64,000 bases of DNA from NCBI RefSeq assembly GCF_003319095.1, contig NZ_QOHI01000005.1, positions 310,001 through 374,000 of the forward strand, given 5' to 3'. The position numbers were made by a program, and so were the translations under genes. Origin of the DNA: Blastococcus sp. TBT05-19 (GTDB taxonomy: Bacteria > Actinomycetota > Actinomycetes > Mycobacteriales > Geodermatophilaceae). Below the pieces are notes generated by a model. That model was not told the DNA's origin and made no database searches. It was given only the letters and a program-made list of their open reading frames with translations. Shown here in pieces: positions 34,850 through 44,145 of the stretch; position 1 is the stretch's first letter, and the number at the start of each line of letters is the position of its first letter.

Positions 34850-35743
34850 ATGGCGTTCACCCTGGAACAGCTGCGCGGCTTCCTGGCCGTCGCCGAGGAG
34901 CTGCACTTCGGCCGAGCGGCGGCGCGGCTGAAGATGACCCAACCGCCGCTGAGCCGCCAGATCCAGAAGCTCGAGCGTGCCGTGGGCGCCCAGTTGCTGG
35001 AGCGCGACAACCGCCGGGTGCAGCTGACGGCCGCCGGCGAGGTGTTCCTGGGGGAGGCGCGGCGGCTGCTCTCCCTGGCCGACACCGCGCCGGAACTGGC
35101 CCGGCGGGTGTCCTCGGGATCGCACGGCGTGGTGCGCATCGGGTTCACCGCCGCGTCCACCTACGGAACGCTCGGGCTGCTGCTCAACGAGGTCGGCGCC
35201 GCCCTGCCCGACATCGCGATCGACCTCGAGGAGATGGTCACGCGCGAGCAGGTGGCCGGCCTGCTGAACGAGGAGATCGACCTCGGTCTCGCCCGGCCCC
35301 CGTTCGACGAGGAGGCGTTCGGCTCCCGCCTGCTGCACCGCGAGGCGCTCCTCGTCGCCGTTCCGGCGGGCCACCGGCTCCTCTCGCTGGACCGGGACGC
35401 GGTCGCGGCCGATCTCGCGACCGAGCCGGTGGTCATGCACTCGCCGACGCGGGCGCGCTACTTCTACGACCTGGTGGTCAGCCTGGTCCCCGCGGCGTCG
35501 CAGAACGCCGTGCACACCGTGAGCCAGGTGCTCACCATGCTGTGGCTGGTCGCGGCGGGCCGGGGGGTCGCCTTCGTGCCTGCCTCCGCGGCCCGGCTGC
35601 CGATCGAGGGGGTGGGCTTCGTCCGGCTGAGCACCGCGGTGGCCGAGCCGGTCGAGCTGCACCTCCTCTGGGCGCGGGACTCCCACAACCCCGCGCTGGC
35701 GAGGGTGCTGGAGCTGCTGGAGCGCAGCACGGTCTCGTTCTGA
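34850..35743 (+). CDS. LysR-family transcriptional regulator
   Basis: 297 aa. The N-terminal winged helix (~1-60) is canonical: FTLEQLRGFLAVAEELHFGR, AAARLKMTQPPLSRQIQKLE. The co-inducer domain (~90-290) has GSHGVVRIGFTAAS and DLGLARPPFDEEAF. LysR proteins of this type sense small organic acids. It diverges from tctC and precedes the aldarate genes, so it is the likely regulator of both; an aldarate or its dehydration product is the likely effector. The operator candidate overlaps its own promoter region. Confidence 0.93.
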   Translation: MAFTLEQLRGFLAVAEELHFGRAAARLKMTQPPLSRQIQKLERAVGAQLLERDNRRVQLTAAGEVFLGEARRLLSLADTAPELARRVSSGSHGVVRIGFTAASTYGTLGLLLNEVGAALPDIAIDLEEMVTREQVAGLLNEEIDLGLARPPFDEEAFGSRLLHREALLVAVPAGHRLLSLDRDAVAADLATEPVVMHSPTRARYFYDLVVSLVPAASQNAVHTVSQVLTMLWLVAAGRGVAFVPASAARLPIEGVGFVRLSTAVAEPVELHLLWARDSHNPALARVLELLERSTVSF

Positions 35744-35767
35744 CGCCTGGTCGGTCATGCCGTGACG

Positions 35768-35781
35768 GCATCGTTCGATGC
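35768..35781. promoter_or_regulatory. Palindrome upstream of the aldarate operon
   Basis: GCATCG-TT-CGATGC is a perfect 14-bp inverted repeat between lysR and kdgD; another GCATCG half-site occurs at 35800-35805. It differs from the LysR repeat, so it may bind another regulator (a GntR/IclR-like factor not in the window). Confidence 0.4.
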
Positions 35782-35899
35782 GAAACAACTCTTGGACAGG
35801 CATCGACGGATCTTCCTACGGTGACGCCGACCACCGCTCGTGCCCTCGACGACACCCGTCGCGCGCAGCGGACCCGTCGGACCCGAGGACCTGATCTCC

Positions 35900-36814
35900 G
35901 TGACGCTGTTGCCCCCTGACGCTCTCGCCGACCGTCTGAAGTCCGGCCTGCTCTCCTTCCCCGTCACGCACTTCGACGCCGACCTCCGGGTGGACGAGGC
36001 GCGCTACCGCGAGCACCTGGCCTGGCAGTCGAGCTTCGACGTCGCCGGTCTGTTCGCCGCCGGCGGCACGGGGGAGGGGTTCTCCCTGACCTCCGAGGAG
36101 ATCGACCGGGTCCTGCGGATCGCGGTGCAGGAGTCCGGCGACCGCGTCCCGGTGCTCGCGCCCGCCACCGGCAGCACCGCGCAGGCGGTGGCCCAGGCGC
36201 AGGCAGCGCAGACCGCCGGGGCCTCGGGCCTGCTGCTGTTCCCCCCGTACCTGACGGAGGCCAGCCAGGCCGGGCTCGTGGAGCACATCAGCGCGGTGTG
36301 CAGCGCGACCGACCTCGGGGTCATCGTCTACAGCCGGGCCAACGCCGTGCTCGTCGACACCACGGTCGCCGAGGCGGCGGACCGCAACCCCACGCTGATC
36401 GGGCTCAAGGACGGCGTCGGCGACATCGAGCAGATGACCCGGACCTACGCCAAGGTCGGCGACCGCCTCATCTACGTCGGCGGCCTCCCGACGGCGGAGA
36501 CCTTCGCCCTCCCGCTGCTGCAGCTGGGCGTGAGCACGTACTCGTCGGCGCTGTACAACTTCCTGCCCGAGTTCGCGCTGCGCTTCTACGCCGCCGTCCG
36601 CGCCCAGGACCGGACGGCGGTCTACCAGATGCTGAGCGACTTCGTGATCCCCTACCTCGACATCCGCGACCGGCAGCGCGGCTACGCGGTGTCCATCGTG
36701 AAGGCGGGGCTGACTGCGGTGGGCCGCGACGGCGGCCGGGTCCGCCCGCCGCTGACCGACCTGACCGAGGCCGAGCTCTCGGAGCTCACGACCCTGGTCT
36801 CCAAGGTCTCCTGA
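35900..36814 (+). CDS. kdgD: 5-dehydro-4-deoxyglucarate dehydratase
   Basis: Converts 5-keto-4-deoxyglucarate to 2-oxoglutarate semialdehyde with loss of CO2 and water. 304 aa, DapA-like TIM barrel. Seen: [37 protein letters not shown], catalytic Tyr in [12 protein letters not shown], and the Schiff-base Lys in [17 protein letters not shown] 35900 ([13 protein letters not shown]) is preferred over GTG 35840 because it matches the family's N-terminus and has CCGAGGAC upstream. First gene of the catabolic operon; both dehydratases that feed it follow directly. Confidence 0.95.
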   Translation: MTLLPPDALADRLKSGLLSFPVTHFDADLRVDEARYREHLAWQSSFDVAGLFAAGGTGEGFSLTSEEIDRVLRIAVQESGDRVPVLAPATGSTAQAVAQAQAAQTAGASGLLLFPPYLTEASQAGLVEHISAVCSATDLGVIVYSRANAVLVDTTVAEAADRNPTLIGLKDGVGDIEQMTRTYAKVGDRLIYVGGLPTAETFALPLLQLGVSTYSSALYNFLPEFALRFYAAVRAQDRTAVYQMLSDFVIPYLDIRDRQRGYAVSIVKAGLTAVGRDGGRVRPPLTDLTEAELSELTTLVSKVS

Positions 36815-36842
36815 GGCCGGCACCCACCCACTGGAGGACAGC

Positions 36843-38174
36843 ATGACCGGCCGCACGCCGACCGTCGCCACCGTCGAGGTGGTCCCCGTCGCGGGGTACG
36901 ACAGCATGCTGCTGAACCTCAGCGGCGCGCACGGGCCCTTCTTCACCCGCAACATCGCCATCGTCACCGACTCCGAGGGCCGGACCGGGCTCGGCGAGGT
37001 GCCCGGGGGCGAGGCCATCCGGCGCACCGTCGAGGACGCCGGGGCGCTGCTCGTCGGGCAGCCGGTGGCCCGCCACGGGCGGCTGCTGCGGTCGGTCGCG
37101 GCCACCTTCGCCGACCGCGACGCCGGGGGCCGCGGGCAGCAGACCTTCGACCTCCGCACGACGATCCACGCCGTCACCGCGCTGGAGTCCGCACTGCTCG
37201 ACCTGCTCGGCCAGCACCTCGGCGTCCCCGTCGCCGAGCTCCTCGGCGAGGGCCGGCAGCGCGACAGCGTGCCGATGCTCGGCTACCTGTTCTACGTCGG
37301 GGACCGGACGGCGACCGACCTGCCCTACCTCGCCGAGACCGACCCCGCCGACGACTGGGAACGGCTGCGCCGTGAGGAGGCGATGACCCCCGAGGCGGTC
37401 GTCGCGCTGGCCGAGGCGGCGCGGGCCCGCTACGGCTTCTCCGACTTCAAGCTCAAGGGCGGTGTGCTGCCCGGCGAGCAGGAGGTCGCCGCCGTCCGGG
37501 CGCTGGCCGAGCGGTTCCCGGACGCGCGCATCACGCTCGACCCCAACGGCGGCTGGCTGCTCGCCGACGCGATCGCCCTGTGCCGCGATCTGGGTGACGT
37601 CCTCGCCTACGCCGAGGACCCGGTGGGCGCGGAGGGGGGGTTCTCCGGTCGCGAGGTGATGGCCGAGTTCAAGCGGGCCACGGGGCTGCAGACCGCCACC
37701 AACATGATCGCCACCGATTGGCGGCAGATGGCGCACGCCGTCCGCACCAACGCCGTCGACATCCCGCTGGCCGACCCGCACTTCTGGACGATGCGCGGCT
37801 CGGTCCGCGTCGCGCAGCTGTGCGCGGACTTCGGGCTGACGTGGGGCTCGCACTCCAACAACCACTTCGACATCTCCCTGGCGATGTTCACGCAGGTCGG
37901 TGCCGCCGCCCCGGGGGAGATCACCGCGCTGGACACCCACTGGATCTGGCAGGACGGGCAGCCGCTGACGACGGAGCCGCTGCAGATCCGCGACGGCGCC
38001 ATCGCGGTGCCGGCCGCTCCGGGTCTCGGGGTGGAGCTCGACCGGGACGCCCTCGACAAGGCCCACCAGCTCTACCTCGAGCACGGCCTCGGCGCGCGCG
38101 ACGACGCCGTCGCCATGCAGTACCTGGTGCCCGGGTGGCAGTTCGACCCCAAGCGCCCCTGCCTCGTCCGCTGA
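36843..38174 (+). CDS. gudD: Glucarate dehydratase
   Basis: Enolase-superfamily enzyme dehydrating D-glucarate (and L-idarate) to 5-keto-4-deoxyglucarate. 443 aa, standard. Signature [31 protein letters not shown] region with V for L, general base Lys in [10 protein letters not shown] (K-x-K), the metal ligand run [33 protein letters not shown], and catalytic His in [15 protein letters not shown]. It starts 28 nt after kdgD behind CTGGAGGA. Its product is the substrate of the upstream KdgD. Confidence 0.96.
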   Translation: MTGRTPTVATVEVVPVAGYDSMLLNLSGAHGPFFTRNIAIVTDSEGRTGLGEVPGGEAIRRTVEDAGALLVGQPVARHGRLLRSVAATFADRDAGGRGQQTFDLRTTIHAVTALESALLDLLGQHLGVPVAELLGEGRQRDSVPMLGYLFYVGDRTATDLPYLAETDPADDWERLRREEAMTPEAVVALAEAARARYGFSDFKLKGGVLPGEQEVAAVRALAERFPDARITLDPNGGWLLADAIALCRDLGDVLAYAEDPVGAEGGFSGREVMAEFKRATGLQTATNMIATDWRQMAHAVRTNAVDIPLADPHFWTMRGSVRVAQLCADFGLTWGSHSNNHFDISLAMFTQVGAAAPGEITALDTHWIWQDGQPLTTEPLQIRDGAIAVPAAPGLGVELDRDALDKAHQLYLEHGLGARDDAVAMQYLVPGWQFDPKRPCLVR

Positions 38175-38196
38175 CCCCCCACCTCCTGGAGACGAC

Positions 38197-39342
38197 ATGA
38201 CCACGCCGCCCGCCGTGCTCGACCGCATCGAGCAGGTGACCCTGTCGTCGGTCACGCTGCCGCTGCCGAACCCGATCAGCGACGCGAAGGTGTTCACCGG
38301 CCGGCAGCGGGCCATGACCGAGGTCGCGTTCCTCTTCGCCGAGATCCGCACCGAGGCGGGCTTCGAGGGCATCGGCTTCAGCTACTCCAAGCGGGCCGGT
38401 GGCCCGGCCCAGTTCGCCCACGCGCGGGAGGTCGCGCCGGACCTCATCGGTGAGGACCCCAGCGACATCGCCCGGCTCTGGACCAAGCTGGTCTGGGCCG
38501 GTGCGTCGGTGGGGCGCAGCGGCGCGTCGACCCAGGCGATCGCGGCTCTCGACGTCGCCCTGTGGGACCTCAAGGCCAAGCGCGCCGGCCTGCCGCTGGC
38601 CAAGCTGCTGGGCGCCCACCGCGACTCGGTGCGCTGCTACAACACCTCCGGCGGGTTCCTGCACGAGTCGATCGAGCAGGTGAAGGACAACGCCACACGG
38701 ACGCTGGAGAACGGCGTCGGCGGCATCAAGATCAAGGTCGGGCTGCCGGACTCGGCGGAGGACCTGCGCCGGGTGCGCGCGGTGCGCGAGCACCTCGGCG
38801 ACGGGGTGCCGCTCATGGTGGACGCCAACCAGCAGTGGGACCGGTCCACCGCCATGCGGGTCAGCCGCCGGCTCGAGGAGTTCGACCTGGTCTGGATCGA
38901 GGAGCCCCTCGATGCCTACGACGCCGAGGGGCACGCCCAGCTCGCCCGCTCCCTCGACACCGCCATCGCCACCGGTGAGATGCTGACCAGCGTCGCCGAG
39001 CACTACGAGCTCATCCGGCAGGGGGCGGTCGACATCCTGCAGCCCGACGCCCCCCGCGTCGGCGGGATCACCCAGTTCCTCAAGCTGGCGACGCTGGCCG
39101 AGCACCGCAACCTCGGGTTGGCGCCGCACTTCGCCATGGAGATCCACGCCCACCTGGCCGCCGCCTACCCGATCGAGCCCTGGGTCGAGCACTTCGACTG
39201 GCTGCACCCGCTGTTCAACGAGCGGCTCGAGACCCGCGACGGGCGGATGCACCTCTCCGACCGGCCCGGCCTCGGTGTCACCCTGACCGAGCAGGCGCGC
39301 GCCTGGACCGTGGACCGCGTCCACGTCGACGCGCCGCACTGA
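38197..39342 (+). CDS. L-talarate/galactarate dehydratase (enolase superfamily)
   Basis: 381 aa, mandelate racemase-type member. Closely follows the talarate/galactarate dehydratase pattern: base motif GGIKIKVGLP (K-x-K), metal ligands in LMVDANQQWDR and WIEEPLDAYDAEGH, ATGEMLTSVAEH, LQPDAPRVGGITQFLKL, His in LAPHFAMEIHAHLAAAYP and EPWVEHFDWLHPLFNERLE. It would dehydrate galactarate and/or L-talarate to the same 5-keto-4-deoxyglucarate-type product, so both diacids converge on KdgD. It follows gudD by 22 nt with CTGGAGA as ribosome-binding site. Substrate preference is family-based. Confidence 0.9.
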   Translation: MTTPPAVLDRIEQVTLSSVTLPLPNPISDAKVFTGRQRAMTEVAFLFAEIRTEAGFEGIGFSYSKRAGGPAQFAHAREVAPDLIGEDPSDIARLWTKLVWAGASVGRSGASTQAIAALDVALWDLKAKRAGLPLAKLLGAHRDSVRCYNTSGGFLHESIEQVKDNATRTLENGVGGIKIKVGLPDSAEDLRRVRAVREHLGDGVPLMVDANQQWDRSTAMRVSRRLEEFDLVWIEEPLDAYDAEGHAQLARSLDTAIATGEMLTSVAEHYELIRQGAVDILQPDAPRVGGITQFLKLATLAEHRNLGLAPHFAMEIHAHLAAAYPIEPWVEHFDWLHPLFNERLETRDGRMHLSDRPGLGVTLTEQARAWTVDRVHVDAPH

Positions 39343-39365
39343 CCCCCCTTCCAGAGGAGAACCAC

Positions 39366-40880
39366 GTGGACGTCGTCAGCATCGATCCCCGCACCGGCGA
39401 GACGGTCGAGGTCGTGGCCCAGGAGACGACCACCGCAGAGGTGGACCGGCTCGTGGCCGCTGCCCTGCAGGCGGCCCCCGCGCTCGACGGCATGGGCCGC
39501 GCCGGCCGGGCCGGCCTGCTCCGTGCCCTGGCCGACGCGCTCGAGGCCCGCCGGGACGACGTCGTCGCCGTTGCCGACCGGGAGACCGGGCTCGGGCCGA
39601 CCCGGCTGAACGGCGAGCTGACCCGGACCACCTACCAGCTGCGCCTCTTCGCCGAGGTCCTCGAGGAGGGCAGCTACCTGGAGGCGACGATCGACCACGC
39701 CGGCCAGACGCCGATGGGCCCCCGGCCGGACCTCCGCCGCATGCTGGTCCCCATCGGCCCGGTCGCCGTGTTCGGCGCCAGCAACTTCCCGCTCGCGTTC
39801 TCGGTGCCCGGAGGCGACACCGCCTCGGCGCTGGCCGCCGGCTCGCCGGTCGTGGTGAAGGCGCACGGGTCGCACCCCGCGACCTCCCAGCTCGTCTTCG
39901 AGCTGATGGCCGAGGCGTGCCGTGCGGCGGGTGCGCCCGAGGGGACGCTCGGCCTCGTCCACGGGCTCCAGGCCGGCGCGGACCTCGTCGCCCATCCCGC
40001 GATCCGCGCCGTCGGCTTCACCGGCAGCGTCAACGGTGGCAAGGCGCTGCTGGCGATCATCGAGCAGCGGCCCGACCCCATCCCGTTCTTCGGTGAGCTC
40101 TCCAGCCTCAACCCCGTCGTCGTGACCCCGGACGCCGCCGCCGAGCGCGGCGCGCAGATCGGCACCGAGCTCGTCGGCTCCTTCACCCTGGGCGCCGGCC
40201 AGTTCTGCACCAAGCCCGGGCTGGCCTTCGTCCCGACCGGCCCCGAGGGGGACGCCGTCCTCGACGCGATGGCCGAGGCCGTCCGCGCCGCAGCTCCCCA
40301 GGTGCTGCTGAACGAGGGCATCGCCGGCTCGTTCGGGCGGATCTCCTCGGGCCTCGCCGACCTGCCCGGCGTCGAGACCGTGGCGCAGGGCAGCAGCGCG
40401 GAGGGCCCCGGCTTCCAGGCCACGCCCCTGCTGCTCACCACGTCCGCGGCCGAGCTGCCGCACGAGGTGACCGAGGAGTGCTTCGGCCCGGTCAGCGTGG
40501 TGGCCCGCTACGACGACGAGAAGTCCCTCTTCTCGGCGCTGGAGCTCATGCCGTCGTCGCTCACCGCGACGATCCTGCGCGGGCAGGGCGAGACCGACCT
40601 CCCGCTCGCCGTATCGCAGGAGCTGCGCACCCGTGCCGGGCGCATCGTCTACGACGCCTACCCGACCGGCGTGGCCGTCTCCTGGGCCCAGCACCACGGC
40701 GGTCCGTGGCCGTCCACCAACTCCCAGCACACCTCGGTGGGAACCTCCGCGATCCGCCGCTTCCTGCGGCCGGTGACGTGGCAGGGAGCCCCCGCCGAGG
40801 TGCTGCCCGAGGAGCTGACCGACGACTTCCAGGGCATCCCGCGCCGGGTCGACGGGACGCTGCAGACCGCCCGTGGCTGA
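39366..40880 (+). CDS. 2-oxoglutarate semialdehyde dehydrogenase
   Basis: 504-aa NADP+-dependent aldehyde dehydrogenase of the KGSADH group, oxidising the KdgD product to 2-oxoglutarate. Motifs: PIGPVAVFGASNFPLAFSV, VVKAHGSHPATS, GFTGSVNGG, general-base Glu in FFGELSSLNP, and nucleophile Cys in LGAGQFCTKPGL. GTG 39366 follows CCAGAGGAGAA. It completes the oxidative non-phosphorylating aldarate route. Its last 8 nt overlap the start of the next gene, an ATP-grasp protein. Confidence 0.95.
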   Translation: MDVVSIDPRTGETVEVVAQETTTAEVDRLVAAALQAAPALDGMGRAGRAGLLRALADALEARRDDVVAVADRETGLGPTRLNGELTRTTYQLRLFAEVLEEGSYLEATIDHAGQTPMGPRPDLRRMLVPIGPVAVFGASNFPLAFSVPGGDTASALAAGSPVVVKAHGSHPATSQLVFELMAEACRAAGAPEGTLGLVHGLQAGADLVAHPAIRAVGFTGSVNGGKALLAIIEQRPDPIPFFGELSSLNPVVVTPDAAAERGAQIGTELVGSFTLGAGQFCTKPGLAFVPTGPEGDAVLDAMAEAVRAAAPQVLLNEGIAGSFGRISSGLADLPGVETVAQGSSAEGPGFQATPLLLTTSAAELPHEVTEECFGPVSVVARYDDEKSLFSALELMPSSLTATILRGQGETDLPLAVSQELRTRAGRIVYDAYPTGVAVSWAQHHGGPWPSTNSQHTSVGTSAIRRFLRPVTWQGAPAEVLPEELTDDFQGIPRRVDGTLQTARG

Positions 40881-41736
40881 GCGCGTCGCGCTGGTCGCCT
40901 CGGAGCGCGGGCTGCGGGTCGACCCCGACCTGCCGCTCGCCTCCGCCGCGCTGGCGGACGCGGGCGTCGGCGTGGACCTCGTCCGCTGGGACGACGGCGC
41001 CGTCGACTGGTCGGCCTACGACCTCGTCGTCGTCCGGTCGTGCTGGGACTACGCGTGGCGGCTGGAGGAGTTCCTCGGCTGGGCGGGCTCGGTCCCGCGG
41101 CTGCGCAATCCCGCCGAGGTGCTGCGCTGGAACACCGACAAGACCTACGTGCGCGAGCTCGAGCGGGCCGGTCTGCCGGTCGTGCCGACGGTGTGGGACC
41201 CGGCCGGCGCCGATGACCTGCCAGAGGCGGGGGAGTGGGTGGTCAAGCCGTCGGTCTCGGCCGGATCGCGCGACACCGCCCGCTGGACCACCCCGGAGGA
41301 GGCGCTGGCGCACTCCTCGTCGCTGACCGGCGCCGGCCGGACGGCGATGGTGCAGCCGTACCTGGCCAGCGTCGACGACGTCGGGGAGACCGCGCTGCTG
41401 TTCATCGGCGGGCGGCTGTCCCACGCCGTGCGCAAGGGGCCGCTGCTGGCCCGCGGCGAGGGCGTGCGGCAGGACCGGGACAGCCGAGGTGACCTGGCCC
41501 CGACGACCCCCACGGACGCTCAGCGCCAGCTCGCCACGGCGGTCCTCGACGCGGTCCCCGGGCTGGTCGGCGTGACGAGCCCACCGCTGTACGCCCGGAT
41601 CGACCTGGTCGAGGACGGCGCCGGCCGGCCGGTGGTGCTGGAGCTCGAGCTCACGGAGCCAAGCCTGTTCCTGCCCCAGGCGCCCGCCGCGGCGGCGAAC
41701 CTCGTGCGCGCGGTGGAGGCGGAACTCTCCCGGTGA
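40873..41736 (+). CDS. ATP-grasp family protein
   Basis: 287 aa. The N-terminal preATP-grasp Rossmann-like part (~1-95: LVASERGLRVDPDLPLA, DLVVVRSCWDYAWR) leads to an ATP-grasp domain (~105-285): RLRNPAEVLRWNTDKTYV, EWVVKPSVSAGSRDT, VQPYLASVDDVGETAL, ARIDLVEDGAGRP and LELELTEPSLFLP (Mg-binding Glu residues). Related proteins include carboxylate-amine ligases such as D-cycloserine ligase DcsG and RimK relatives. The specific substrates are unknown. GTG 40873 lies inside the aldehyde dehydrogenase gene's end, and its own stop overlaps the AEC transporter start, so it is embedded in the aldarate transcript. Confidence 0.88.
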   Translation: MAERVALVASERGLRVDPDLPLASAALADAGVGVDLVRWDDGAVDWSAYDLVVVRSCWDYAWRLEEFLGWAGSVPRLRNPAEVLRWNTDKTYVRELERAGLPVVPTVWDPAGADDLPEAGEWVVKPSVSAGSRDTARWTTPEEALAHSSSLTGAGRTAMVQPYLASVDDVGETALLFIGGRLSHAVRKGPLLARGEGVRQDRDSRGDLAPTTPTDAQRQLATAVLDAVPGLVGVTSPPLYARIDLVEDGAGRPVVLELELTEPSLFLPQAPAAAANLVRAVEAELSR

Positions 41737-42659
41737 CCGGTGTGCTGGGCGGGTTCGTCGCCCTCGCCGCGGTCATCGCCGTCGGCTGGGTGGTGGGCCG
41801 CACCGGCGTGCTCGGGCCCGAGGCCACGGGCATCCTGTCCCGGCTGTCGTTCTTCGTCGCCACCCCGGCGCTGCTCTTCCTCACCCTCGGGCGGGCCGAC
41901 ACCCACGCCGTGCTGTCGTTCGCCCTGATCGGGACGGCGGGCAGCGCGGTTTTCGTCGCGCTGCTGCACGTCGCGCTCGCGTGGTGGCGGTGGCGCCTGC
42001 CGGCCGCCGAGCTGGCGACCGGCGCGCTGTCGGCGTCGTACGTCAACGCCGGGAACCTCGGGATCCCGGTGTCGGTCTACATCCTCGGGGACGCCGCGTA
42101 CGTGGCCCCGGTGCTGCTCTTCCAGGTGCTGGTGATGGCTCCGGTCGGGCTGGCGGTGCTGGCCCGCTCGCGGGCGGGCGGGCCGGCGACGAGCAGGTGG
42201 CAGCTGCTCCTCCAGCCGCTCCGGACGCCGGTCGTGATCGGCTGCGCGCTGGGCCTGCTGCTGGCCGCCAGCGGGACGGAGCTGCCGCCGCTCGTGCTCG
42301 AACCGGTCGAGCTGATCGCGGGGCTGGCGGTACCGGCCGCGCTGCTGGCCTACGGGATGAGCCTGCACGGGGCGCCCCGGCCGGCCGCCGGTCCGCTCGC
42401 CGGCCAGGTCTGGCTGGCGGTCGCGCTGAAGACCGTGGCGATGCCGGCGGTCGCCTACGCGCTGGGCCGCTGGGTCGCGGGGCTCGACGGCGTCGCGCTG
42501 CTGGCCGTCACGGTGACCTCGGCGCTGCCGACCGCGCAGAACGTCTTCGTGTACGCGGCGACCTACGACCGCGGCACGCTGCTGGCCCGCGACGTGATCC
42601 TGCTGAGCACCCTGCTGTCCGTCCCGGTGCTCGTCGGCATCGCCGTGGTGCTCGGGTGA
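41733..42659 (+). CDS. AEC-family transporter
   Basis: 308 aa, ten hydrophobic segments in two five-helix halves. The family opening is VLGGFVALAAVIAVGWVVGR, with FFVATPALLFLTLGRADTH, SASYVNAGNLGIPVSVYILG and VTSALPTAQNVFVYAATYDR. AEC proteins carry auxin, malate, malonate or amino acids; MleP/MdcF-like malate transport would fit the mqo gene that follows. GTG overlaps the ATP-grasp stop by 4 nt, and mqo starts 10 nt downstream. Confidence 0.9.
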   Translation: MTGVLGGFVALAAVIAVGWVVGRTGVLGPEATGILSRLSFFVATPALLFLTLGRADTHAVLSFALIGTAGSAVFVALLHVALAWWRWRLPAAELATGALSASYVNAGNLGIPVSVYILGDAAYVAPVLLFQVLVMAPVGLAVLARSRAGGPATSRWQLLLQPLRTPVVIGCALGLLLAASGTELPPLVLEPVELIAGLAVPAALLAYGMSLHGAPRPAAGPLAGQVWLAVALKTVAMPAVAYALGRWVAGLDGVALLAVTVTSALPTAQNVFVYAATYDRGTLLARDVILLSTLLSVPVLVGIAVVLG

Positions 42660-42669
42660 GAGGGGATCG

Positions 42670-44145
42670 ATGACCGAGGAGTTCGACGCCGTCCTGATCG
42701 GGGGCGGGGTCATGAGCGCGACGCTCGGGATGCTGCTGAGCGAGCTCGAGCCGGGCTGGCGGATCGCCGTCGTGGAGCGGCTGGACGAGGCGGGCCTGGA
42801 GAGCTCCAGCGCCTGGAACAACGCGGGCACCGGGCACGCCGGGCTCTGCGAGTTCAACTACACCCCCCGGCGGCCCGACGGTTCCGTCGACGTCTCCCGG
42901 GCCGTGGAGATCGGCGAGCAGTTCTCCGCCTCCCTGCTGTTCTGGGCGCACCTCGCCGCCGCGGGGGTGCTCGGCTCACCGCGGGACTTCGTCCGGTCGG
43001 TCCCGCACTCGGGCTTCGGGCGGGGTCCCGACGGCGTGGCCCACCTCCGCGGCCGGTACGAGGGTCTGCGCGGTCACCCGCTGTTCGCCGACCAGGAGTT
43101 CAGCGACGACCCGGCCGTGCTGCGCGACTGGCTGCCGCTGATGTTCGACGGCCGGAACGCGGGGGAGGAGGTCGCGGTCACCCGGTCGGCGCGCGGCACC
43201 GACGTCGGCTTCGGCGTCCTGACCCGGCGGCTGCTCGCCGCGCTGCGATCGCGCGGCGGCACCGTGGCGCTCGGGCACGAGGTTCGGGCGATGCGCCGGA
43301 GCGGCAGCGGCTGGACGCTCGACGTGCGGGTCCGCACGACCGGCGAGGACAGCCGGCTGCGGGCGCCGAACGTGTTCGTCGGCGCGGGCGGGGGCACGCT
43401 GCCGCTGCTGCAGCGGGCCGGGGTCCCGGAGGTGCGCCGCTACGGCGCCTTCCCGATCAGCGGGCAGTTCCTCCGGACCGCGCGGGCCGACCTGGTCGCC
43501 GCGCACCGGGCCAAGGTCTACGGCCACGCCGACCCCGGCGCGCCGACGATCTCGGTACCGCACCTCGACCACCGCACCGTCGACGGGCGCGAGCACCTGG
43601 TGTTCGGGCCGTTCGCCGCGTTCTCGCCGCGCTTCCTCCGCACCGGGCGGCGCAGCGATCTGCTGCGGTCGGTGCGCCCGGGCAACGTAGGCGTCCTGGC
43701 GGCGTCGGCGCGGGACAACCGGTCCCTCATGGCCTACCTGGTCCGGCAGGTCGCCCAGACGTCCCGGGCCCGGACGACGGCGCTGCGCACCTTCGTGCCG
43801 ACCGTCGATCCCGGGGACTGGGAGCTGGTCACCGCGGGCCAGCGGGTGCAGGTGCTGAAGATGACCGGAGCCCGCCGCGGCGCCATGGTCGGCTTCGGCA
43901 CCGAGCTGGTCAGCTCCGCGGGCGGATCGCTCACCGCTCTCCTCGGCGCCTCCCCGGGCGCCTCGACGGCGGTGGCGACGATGGTCGACGTGCTCGCGGC
44001 CGGCTTCCCCGGCCGGATGGCGGGGTGGTCGGCGCGGCTGGCCGAGATCGCCGGGAACCGGTCCGACCTCGCCGACCTGACCGCACGCACGCACATGGCG
44101 CGCCGCGTCCTGGGCCTCGGCCCGGACGGGGAGGGCCGCTCGTGA
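42670..44145 (+). CDS. mqo: Malate:quinone oxidoreductase
   Basis: FAD-dependent membrane-associated enzyme oxidising L-malate to oxaloacetate and reducing quinone. 491 aa, normal. Dinucleotide site AVLIGGGVMSATLGMLLSEL, then SSSAWNNAGTGHAGLCEFNY (Mqo signature), VFVGAGGGTLPLLQRAGV, FPISGQFLR and the C-terminal TELVSSAGGSLTALLGASPG. ATG 42670 follows GAGGGGA. Position downstream of the aldarate route suggests a role in handling the extra TCA flux. Overlaps the following flavoprotein gene by 4 nt. Confidence 0.95.
   Translation: MTEEFDAVLIGGGVMSATLGMLLSELEPGWRIAVVERLDEAGLESSSAWNNAGTGHAGLCEFNYTPRRPDGSVDVSRAVEIGEQFSASLLFWAHLAAAGVLGSPRDFVRSVPHSGFGRGPDGVAHLRGRYEGLRGHPLFADQEFSDDPAVLRDWLPLMFDGRNAGEEVAVTRSARGTDVGFGVLTRRLLAALRSRGGTVALGHEVRAMRRSGSGWTLDVRVRTTGEDSRLRAPNVFVGAGGGTLPLLQRAGVPEVRRYGAFPISGQFLRTARADLVAAHRAKVYGHADPGAPTISVPHLDHRTVDGREHLVFGPFAAFSPRFLRTGRRSDLLRSVRPGNVGVLAASARDNRSLMAYLVRQVAQTSRARTTALRTFVPTVDPGDWELVTAGQRVQVLKMTGARRGAMVGFGTELVSSAGGSLTALLGASPGASTAVATMVDVLAAGFPGRMAGWSARLAEIAGNRSDLADLTARTHMARRVLGLGPDGEGRS

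Noticed and set aside
37921-40730. Minus-strand frames of ~470-520 codons opposite the aldarate genes
   Set aside because: No recognisable domain, composition of an antisense frame, and they would disrupt a well-supported operon.
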